A stretch of DNA of 64,000 nt from NCBI RefSeq assembly GCF_002077135.1, contig NZ_LDOS01000002.1, forward strand, positions 1,178,001 through 1,242,000, written 5' to 3'. The notes below the pieces were generated by a model. It was given only the letters and a program-made list of their open reading frames with translations, had not been told where the DNA came from and did not search any database. The translations under genes and the position numbers were made by a program. Numbering within the stretch: the stretch's first letter is position 1; each line of letters opens with the position of its first letter. The stretch is from Metallibacterium scheffleri (GTDB lineage: Bacteria; Pseudomonadota; Gammaproteobacteria; Xanthomonadales; Rhodanobacteraceae). This document shows positions 28,401-35,000 of this stretch, piece by piece.

Positions 28401-30652
28401 GCCCGGGCGTCCAGCCCGGGCGTCGTCTCTTTCGCGGGCGCCGGGGCTTTGGCGGCGGCACGACCGGCCGTCGGCGCCGGGATCAGCGTCCTCGGACGCG
28501 GCGCGCGCGCCCGCTCCGCCAGGGTCATCGGCACGAAGCCCAGACGTTGCTCGAGCGCTTCCTGCAGCTCGAGCCAGGCCGCCTGGAAGCGCCCGGAATC
28601 GAACGTGCTGGTCGCATCCCAGGCGTGCCGGCCCCGCACCCAGTGGCCGAGCTCGGCATCCCGGAACCGACCCGGCAGGTGACCCGACCACGAGCGCACG
28701 ACCTTGCGGCCCCAGTTGGCCGGCAGCGGCGTCAGCTGCTCATCCTTCTCCTGGTACTTCGGCTGGTAGGGAACGACATCCCGTCGGCGGCCCGAGGTCT
28801 TCGGAAAGATGTATTGCAGGCGCACCTCCGTGCCCTGCTCCGAAACCACCAGCGGATCCAGCGCCGGCACCGCGATGGCCAGCTCGCTGGCCAGCGCCAC
28901 GTACGCCTCGATCTGGCCCCGCAAGCCGCGCGTCAGCGGAACGAGCCGGTCCGTGGAACGGTCCGCACGGTGCTTGTCGGCCACCAGGGCCCAGTCGCCG
29001 GCCAGGATGATCCGCGGGACCGGCGCCAGGCTGCGCCGGTGGGCCAGGCCCAGGCCCAGCCAGTAGGACAGGTACAGCGTCATCAGGTTGAACGCGCGCG
29101 GCCAGTCTCGACGCGCCTCGGCGGCGCGCATTCGCGACTTGACCTCAGCGAAGTACGCAGCCAGCGCCGCCTCATCGAACGCGTGTTGCGCGCCGATCCA
29201 CGCATCCGGCACCGCCGGCGCGGACGCCTCGGGCAGCGCGCCGACGAGGGACGCGGCCGCATCACGCCACCAGCCCTCGATCTGCGCATGCGGGTAGGCG
29301 GCGTAGTGGATGATGTTGCGCGCATTGGCTTCCGCCCCGGCCGTCACCACACCCAGCGCGCCCAGATCGCCCCGGGTCTGCACGTTGAGCGTCCGCAGCA
29401 AGGCGCTGCGCACGCCCTTGGCGGTGACGCGCAGTTCCGGGGCAAGGTCTCGCAGCAACCGGTGCGCCTGCGCCACGACGGCTTTCGGGGAACGCGGCCG
29501 GGGATCCTGGATGGAATCCAGCAGGGGGCGCCATGCCTGCGGCAGCGGCAACGACAGCGTGGTCGACCGTGGACGACAAAACGGCGGCGGCGCCGCCGGT
29601 GGTCGGCGCAACTCGGGCTGGCCGGCACGCACGTGCACGCGGTGCTGCCTGCGGCTGATGGCCACCGCCACGTCGCGCGCCAGCTCCGGCACCCCGTCCT
29701 CGATCGGCGGCCGCGCGACCTCCTCCAGCGCCCGGCCCGTCAGCAGGCTCAGGCCAATGGCCAGGCGCGCCTCGCGCGCCAGGGGCTCGCCTGCCGCATC
29801 ACCGGACCCGGTGACCAGCTCGACGACGGCGCGCACGGCCGAACCCGACAGCGTCCACTTGTTCCAGTGCAACTGCGCGTTGTCGTATTCGATCGCGTTC
29901 TGGATGCCCTTGGCCGCGTAGTAGCCCTTGAGCAGGTCCGCGTCGTCCGCCAGGAACAGCGAAAGGCCCGGCTGCTCGCGCGGCTCCTCCGGATCGTCTT
30001 CGTCCGGGTCGACCGTGCGCGGCCGCTCCGCCGGCCGTTCTTCGACCGGAAAGAATTCAACAACCGTCCCCGAGTGGACTTCGCCTTCGTCGGCGGCCAG
30101 CAGCACCTCGGTCAAGCGCTGACCACGACGAATCTGCGGCCGGCTGATCGACCGGATCCCGGCGCCTCGGCCCGAGGTCACGCGAAGTCCTGCTTCACGG
30201 TCGAGCACGGCACCCCAGATCGCGATCAACAGCCGGGCGAAATCACGCGGAACCGTACGCTTGACCTGCGCGATGCCTTCCTTCAATGCCTCGGCGGACA
30301 TGCCCATCTTCTCAATGGCATGGTGGCGCAGGAACCCTTCACCAGCTCCGCCGCCGGCCAGGCGGGCCAGCCGAACCAGCACCGTCAGCTCCCGGCTCTG
30401 TACCTCGCCGGGCTCGCCCAGGACCTCGACCAGCAGGGCCAGCCGCTCCCGCGCCTCCGGCTCATCCACCGCCAGATGCCGCAGCGCCAGGTACGCGCCA
30501 TACAGTCGGTGCCCATACCGGTGATCCAGCAGGCGTGCGGTCTCGGACGACAGATACTGGGCTGTGTGCGCCGACGCCGATTTGAGCCATGCGCCGGGTT
30601 TGCGGTGAGCCGGTTGGAACGCGCAGAAATTCAAGCCTGGCGCCGTGCGCAA
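25499..30652 (-). CDS. Giant tyrosine-recombinase-like protein R1 (N-terminus replaced by a MITE)
   Basis: The 1,717-aa frame begins inside MITE copy B; native sequence runs from 30562, so about 1,687 aa are original. A tyrosine-recombinase catalytic domain lies at about residues 1245-1430: Arg in MATFGLRRAESAHLRAVDV, Lys in HTLKTAWADR, HHLRHTLVSRL, His in LVGHSHPNTT and Tyr in IRHYTH. A ~290-aa tail follows, ending LQAECPP. The first ~1,200 residues are unrecognised but align with paralogue R2, e.g. YYAAKGIQNAIEYDN against YYAAKGWRYAAEYEN. It lacks ~150 N-terminal residues of R2. An in-frame TAA precedes the MITE site, so it was 5'-truncated earlier. Activity is doubtful. Confidence 0.75.
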   Translation of the reverse strand: MRTAPGLNFCAFQPAHRKPGAWLKSASAHTAQYLSSETARLLDHRYGHRLYGAYLALRHLAVDEPEARERLALLVEVLGEPGEVQSRELTVLVRLARLAGGGAGEGFLRHHAIEKMGMSAEALKEGIAQVKRTVPRDFARLLIAIWGAVLDREAGLRVTSGRGAGIRSISRPQIRRGQRLTEVLLAADEGEVHSGTVVEFFPVEERPAERPRTVDPDEDDPEEPREQPGLSLFLADDADLLKGYYAAKGIQNAIEYDNAQLHWNKWTLSGSAVRAVVELVTGSGDAAGEPLAREARLAIGLSLLTGRALEEVARPPIEDGVPELARDVAVAISRRQHRVHVRAGQPELRRPPAAPPPFCRPRSTTLSLPLPQAWRPLLDSIQDPRPRSPKAVVAQAHRLLRDLAPELRVTAKGVRSALLRTLNVQTRGDLGALGVVTAGAEANARNIIHYAAYPHAQIEGWWRDAAASLVGALPEASAPAVPDAWIGAQHAFDEAALAAYFAEVKSRMRAAEARRDWPRAFNLMTLYLSYWLGLGLAHRRSLAPVPRIILAGDWALVADKHRADRSTDRLVPLTRGLRGQIEAYVALASELAIAVPALDPLVVSEQGTEVRLQYIFPKTSGRRRDVVPYQPKYQEKDEQLTPLPANWGRKVVRSWSGHLPGRFRDAELGHWVRGRHAWDATSTFDSGRFQAAWLELQEALEQRLGFVPMTLAERARAPRPRTLIPAPTAGRAAAKAPAPAKETTPGLDARAFLSSADSHRLEAMEQDTATATDRAPAALALAREVVRAQQCEPVERQRAVAESVCQYLRTKWKVPIFVARPRPLFANKVLLDGDALQTLAYLEAHVLPAFARDLAGLPPRPSAPGAESKDDGSPLELGRLLMLAIWRLGLTRWGLIDAWLRELKAGAPILAHGPNRALVFRVKREGAPETMQRTVFLDDFSCAYLTIEQETIQTVLLPALFKRPSASHRRARAEKCLNAYLARIGAGDHTVTLAAMTAAATQHLMVHGAPILAAYARGSLETEDLGDGELRRLAGLEPGRRSGAGVDEGLPATRAPALGEADLPTDVLHRVPVMEALGWHKTPYRGEWLRQVGEYRTGTPAERLLRSFALWLIHATTEPAEHRVNAHQKRSVVNRVRVIACALLGLSEQTPDWRAFDQDILVQLQEISREQFPDRLQHGAWFQFHRFLSDEKADHAGFAIGVLGAAPERAVSAKILSAEELRHLHARLLSATSGIGNAALRTSAQRHVELMATFGLRRAESAHLRAVDVQEDLCRVQAYGDHTLKTAWADRVLPIGFAEEGTRAWMQVATEQRYQKLIDPDADTSADPNNFYDALSRLIKAVTRDDSMGSHHLRHTLVSRLVLTLLWRPAGLDGLRGALPWLEGLKIGEARMQGLLGPEGDAGQGLRAVAALVGHSHPNTTIRHYTHVLCVALHGVLHKLDGLDMRRSFEQRLGGRATIHRWVAEIREADDASGDATTQRHRLNRALRDRIEQRLNDAGIDRDETPLSPLPEIELRTGEGEARDGIHFEGVELVDRSLRDGHRLVSVEEEAAYRAGLERLSCIRSGKKGSAMPRHVLALCHGTNWVPPALAARSATTAAVMLCRWLEDLRTGKEEDFRWLIGKWMYTSERERGRMLLVDDTEIARARRLGDSASVRIEVSQSTVALRDLGGDTKPVPRMRIKCVDDLGKSITRDTVAVRWVMTYVAARWGLQAECPP
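30557..30562. repeat. 6-bp target-site duplication, left copy (CTGGGC)
   Basis: CTGGGC directly precedes MITE copy B and recurs directly after it at 30714-30719. This duplication proves insertion by transposition into pre-existing sequence, rather than arrival by recombination. Confidence 0.85.
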
Positions 30653-30713
30653 CTCGTTTGCGATGGCTCAGTCGCCGATCGGCATGTGGCTCAAATCGAC
30701 GTCGGCGCCAACA
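30563..30713. mobile_element. 151-bp MITE, copy B
   Basis: Near-identical to copies A and C and flanked by a perfect 6-bp duplication CTGGGC. It is inserted at the 5' end of giant recombinase gene R1 and supplies that frame's first ~30 codons on the minus strand (MRTAPGLNFCAFQPAHRKPG and onward). Its ends are the ~27-bp inverted repeats described for copy A. It is the only copy with an intact duplication, hence the most recent or least rearranged insertion. Confidence 0.9.
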
Positions 30714-31019
30714 CTGGGCATCACTTGCGGTGATACCGCCGAGGCAGTCGCATTACGCAATCGGACAGCGTGAGGCATTGGAGCTACGGCTCGACCATTC
30801 TCTCACGCGCATCTGCCGCACAGCTGGCGAGTAGCGACGACGGAGCGTAAGGCGACGTTGCCGGTAGCGCGCACCAACAACATGGTCCTTGCAAAGGCTT
30901 GCGCGACGCGCGCGAGGCAGCACTGAAGCACGATTGCATCCGGCAGTCGTAGTCTGAGTGATTGGCAGCAATGCCGAGGGCTGCGTCAGCCTGCTCAGGC
31001 CGCTTGCGAACCGGTTCCT
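30714..31019. other. Gap upstream of R1 with no recognisable gene
   Basis: Right copy of the CTGGGC duplication at 30714-30719, then about 300 bp with stops in all useful frames. The minus-strand frame leading into R1 meets TAA about 16 codons before the MITE site, so no native R1 start lies here. No promoter or RNA gene is evident. The stretch may be scar tissue from loss of the R1 N-terminus. Confidence 0.5.
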
Positions 31020-31532
31020 TCAGTCCCGCGCGACGCGCCGCACGCTTTTCTGCAGCCGCGTGTTCTCTTGCTTCGCTTCAGTCAGCAGTGCCGCCCAGTC
31101 GCTGGGTGGATGCCCGGTTTCCAGCATGCGCCGGAATACGCGGTAGGCATCATCACCGCGGTCGTACGCGCGCTTGGTGTCCTCGTCGTTGACCCAGGCG
31201 TAGACGATGATTTTGCTTGGCTGGTGGTAACGGAAAAACAGTCGGTATTGCTGAAAGAACTTGGCACGGAACCAATGCCGATGTTCGTCGCCGAGGGTGC
31301 TGCCCTGGCGGTAATCCGAGCGGGTTGGATCCTGTGGAATCACTTCGAACGCCAGCTTGGCGATGGCCGCCAGCCGCTTGCTGGCGTTCTTCTGGATGTA
31401 GCCCTTGGGATCCTTGGCCCACAGTTTCTCGACCTGCGCGATCAACGTTTCCAGCTGATCGAGAAACAGCGGGTGCGCAAACAGCGTCCAGCCGTTGATC
31501 GTCAGCGGCGCCGGCGCTTTCGTCGGCTTCAT
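31020..31532 (-). CDS. yhaV: YhaV-type toxin of a type II toxin-antitoxin pair
   Basis: A 170-aa RelE-superfamily ribonuclease toxin. INGWTLFAHPLFLDQLETLI at the start, EVIPQDPTRSDYRQGSTLGD in the middle and HRHWFRAKFFQQYRLFFRYH, then IVYAWVNDEDTKRAYD match YhaV throughout, so the fold should be complete. Its ATG overlaps the antitoxin stop (ATGA), the usual coupled order antitoxin then toxin. It probably helps keep the island in the chromosome. Full-length YhaV is about 154 aa, so the length is normal. Confidence 0.9.
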   Translation of the reverse strand: MKPTKAPAPLTINGWTLFAHPLFLDQLETLIAQVEKLWAKDPKGYIQKNASKRLAAIAKLAFEVIPQDPTRSDYRQGSTLGDEHRHWFRAKFFQQYRLFFRYHQPSKIIVYAWVNDEDTKRAYDRGDDAYRVFRRMLETGHPPSDWAALLTEAKQENTRLQKSVRRVARD

Positions 31533-31852
31533 GTCTCGTCGGGCAGTGCAGCGTCGAGGTCCACCTTGATCTTGCCAACCAAGGACTGAAGGCGCTTGCG
31601 CAGACCCGCATCCAGTGCCGTGACCCGCTGCGGATGGGTGGCGAGATCACTGGCGAGAAACCCCAGAAAGGCACCCAATGCCGGGTCGTCCGAGTCATCG
31701 CTGGCGCGCGCGATCACGACGGCGCCATCGGGCTGCAGCAGATACCGGATTTTGTCGCGCTTGCCGAGCTTCAAGGCACGACGCACGGCATCCGGCACCG
31801 TCGTCTGGTAGCGGTCTGTCAGAGTGGATTCAAGCTGGAGGGTGGCGGCCAT
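31529..31852 (-). CDS. prlF: PrlF antitoxin (SpoVT/AbrB family)
   Basis: A 107-aa protein with an N-terminal swapped-hairpin AbrB domain, TLTDRYQTTVPDAVRRALKL, and a C-terminal region (DPALGAFLGFLASDLATHPQ) that binds YhaV. ATG 31852 is chosen over a start 38 codons upstream because GGAAG lies about 6 nt before it and the family begins here. It should neutralise YhaV and repress the pair's promoter through the AbrB domain. It directly follows the 3' end of giant recombinase gene R2, the same position that cargo takes after the other recombinase ends. Confidence 0.9.
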   Translation of the reverse strand: MAATLQLESTLTDRYQTTVPDAVRRALKLGKRDKIRYLLQPDGAVVIARASDDSDDPALGAFLGFLASDLATHPQRVTALDAGLRKRLQSLVGKIKVDLDAALPDET

Positions 31853-32087
31853 GATGGCTTCCAAGGATGGGTTCGGGCCGATGGTAATGCAATCGCATTG
31901 TCGCGGCAAGCCTGCCTGCGTCATGGGACGGGGTCTTTGTTCAGCCAGCGCGGCGGTGAACTGCACCCCCCCGCAAGGTTTGCAGCGCCAGCAACACCGG
32001 ATCGAAACGCCGCTGCGGCGGCGCCTCGCGCAACGCGCACTCCAGCCTGCGGGTCGGTGGCCACAAGTGGAGGAGTATGGGTGGCCA

Positions 32088-35000
32088 TCAGGGCAGTAGC
32101 GCGCAGGTCCACGTCATCACCCAGCGCACGGCCAGCACGTCGCGACGGATGAAGCCATCGGTCGGATTGCCGCAGCGGATCCTCCCCCATGACTGAACCC
32201 TGTCCGCGCGCCTGCTGCCCTGCTCGCGCTTGAACACCTTCTGCTCCATCACCGGCGTGACGTCCGCTGACGCGGGCAACTGCTGCCAGCGGGCTCGATC
32301 GTGGTCGTCGAGGCGGATTCGCCCGAATTCCTTTTCACTGGCGTGTAGCCAGCGATCCAGGAGCCATTCGAGCAAATCGGGATCGCGGGTACGCAGGTGC
32401 TCGATCCAGTGACACAGGGCGGCCGCCGACTGGGTCGGGGACTTCGCCGCAAGGCGGTGCGGGATGCGCCTGCCATCGACCCTGTCGCACGGATGGCGCT
32501 TCGCGCTGGATCCCCGTTTTCCCGTCGGAATCTCGTAAATCCGCGCCAAAGCATTCTCGATCGAGCGCATATCCAGACCCGTCTCGTTGGGAGCTGTGCC
32601 GCGCAGCACGGCCTCGATCTGCGCCAAGCGTTCGTAGCGGATGGCTGATCGGTCGTAGGCAGGCGGCTCGGGACTGTGTGGCCCGGCGAGCGGGCCTGCC
32701 GGCGCGTCCTCGCGCATCTGCTCTTCGACGTGGACCGCGTCCGGGCACAGCGTTTCGGCTTCTGCACGCAAGTGCTGATGAAGAAACGCCGCCGCCGTCG
32801 CAGCGTCCATATTCGTCGTCTCCTCGCGCCACGCCTGGCTACGCCGCTGCATGGTGCGCGGGCTGCCGAGCCGCCGCTCGAACGCGCGCATCAGATCGGG
32901 GACCGGCTGTCCGCACAGGTGCGCATAGAAGGCGATCCCGACGGTGTGGATGTAGTGGCGCAGTGTCGTGAGCGGATGCGAGTGGCCGAGCAGCGCCGCG
33001 ATCGCCTGCAGGCCGTGACCGCTCTGCCCTTCCCCGCCGAACAGCACGTCCATTGGCGCATCCGGCACCAGGAAATCCGCCATCCAGGGAAACTGCACCT
33101 CGATCCGGTGGTAATCGACTGCATCCGACAGGGCCGACAGCAGAAGACGGCTCGCCACGGTGTGGCGCACCGTGTGCAGGTGGACGGCGGGGTCCGATGC
33201 TTTCCGTTGCACCAACTTGTTGACCGCATCGAAGAAGTTGTCGCCTTGGACCGTACGCGGGATGCCATGCGCCAGCAGTTGGCGCTCCGATCCGGCACGA
33301 ACGGCCTGGATCCACTTCATGTCCGCGAAATCGGTCAACGCCTTCGGCAGGACGCGATCGGACCAGGCCGTCTTCAGCGTGTGCGTTCCATAGGGCTGCA
33401 CCCGGATCAGATCGCCTTGCACATCGATCTCGCGGATTTTTTCAGCCTCGCTCCGGCGCAGCCCGAACAGTGCAATGGTCTCAAGATGACGCCGCGCCAC
33501 GGCGCGGGTGTCCGGATTGCCAATCCCTGATTCATCCACACGGTCGATGGATCGGGCCACAGCACGGATCGACGCCGTCGTCACGATCTTGGCGAGGACA
33601 CCGCGCGGCGCTGGCGGTTCGATCTCGCCGACCGTAAAGCCGGCCTTTTGCGCCACGGATCTTGCTGCCCGTTGCCGGAGAAACCGGCGAAACGTCTCGA
33701 ACGGCAGCGACGTATCGATTCCCGGGTGCAGATCCTGAAACTGCTCCTCCAGGTTGACGAGGAACGCCTCGTCGATCGTCAGCTCCGAATCCCCGGCCAC
33801 GCCAAAACCGACGAGCGCATACCCCACCACCTCGATGACCTGCTGAAAACGGCGCTTCTCGGCTGGCTTGACCTTGCCGCCCTGGATCTTGGCTTGATGT
33901 TGCAGGTACCACACGGCGAACTTTTTCAACAGCTGTTGCAGGGGCAACCGCACCTCGATGTCATCGATCGTCCTGCACATCGCCTCGACCCGCGGCGACT
34001 GTCGATAGGCGATCCGGTGCACGAGGTCCTGGCTGCTTGCCACTTCGGAAGACGGCAGCGATACCTGCTCAAGCGACGTCCGTTCGAGGCTGAGCGCGAG
34101 TTCAGGCAGTGACCGGTGCGCCGTTCTCGCCTCGTAGCCGGCAAGGTGGCGGATTTCATCATCCGCAAGGTCGTGCGTCTCGAACTCCGCCGATGCGTAC
34201 GCGGCCAGCACCGGGCTACCGCGCATGAGGTGGTACTGCTGCGCAGCCGCACCCGTGATCGTCAAGAGGTTGCCGACATTCACGCCCGCCAGGGCACGCA
34301 GGTAGTGGCTCAGCGCCGCCTGGATGCGTGCGCGCCGCTTCTGGGGATTCAGAGCAAGCAACGGCGTCAATGCAGCCTTGAGCCTGGCGAATTCGGCGAC
34401 GAAATAGATCTGGCTGTACGGTTCCAGATAATGGATGCGATCCATCAGGGCGCCGTTGCGCCGGCAGCGAACCCGGCTCGGCACGTACCGCAACGGGCCG
34501 GTCGCGAGGATGCCGACGCTGCCGTAGCTTTGCAGAAATGCATCCAGCACCGGCCAGGTCACGAGACCCTGCCGCCAGATGCACAGCATCACGAAGCGCC
34601 CAAGTTCGCACGCGTCTGCACCGTCCGGGTCGGCCGCCGCGGGCAGATGCTCGAGCTCCGTGTACAACGCCGGCAAGACCCGACTCGTGAAGTACGCAAG
34701 ATGGTGCAGCGCCACCTCATCCACCAGCCAATCGCGCTGGAGCTGGATGCGCGGCCGGTCGGCAAAGATCGGCACCTTCCATGCAGTGCGCGCGGCGGCA
34801 CAGCAGGCCCGCGCGACCTCGCACACCTTGGCGTCATCGCCGACGTAGCGTTGAGCCACCGCCCTCACCAAGGCGGTGACTACCTTCGGATCCTTGATCT
34901 CCGCCGCGCGGATGGCCTCATAAAGTGCCTCGTCCGCCAGGCGGCACTCCGCGTCAAAGTCGAAGCTCGGCTCATCCGGGGGGAGGCGCTTGGCGCGCTG

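Noticed and set aside
25484-30733. A 1,749-codon plus-strand open frame
   Set aside because: It is antisense to giant recombinase R1, whose protein aligns with R2. The plus frame is low-complexity Arg/Gln/His-rich with no domain, a GC-rich shadow.
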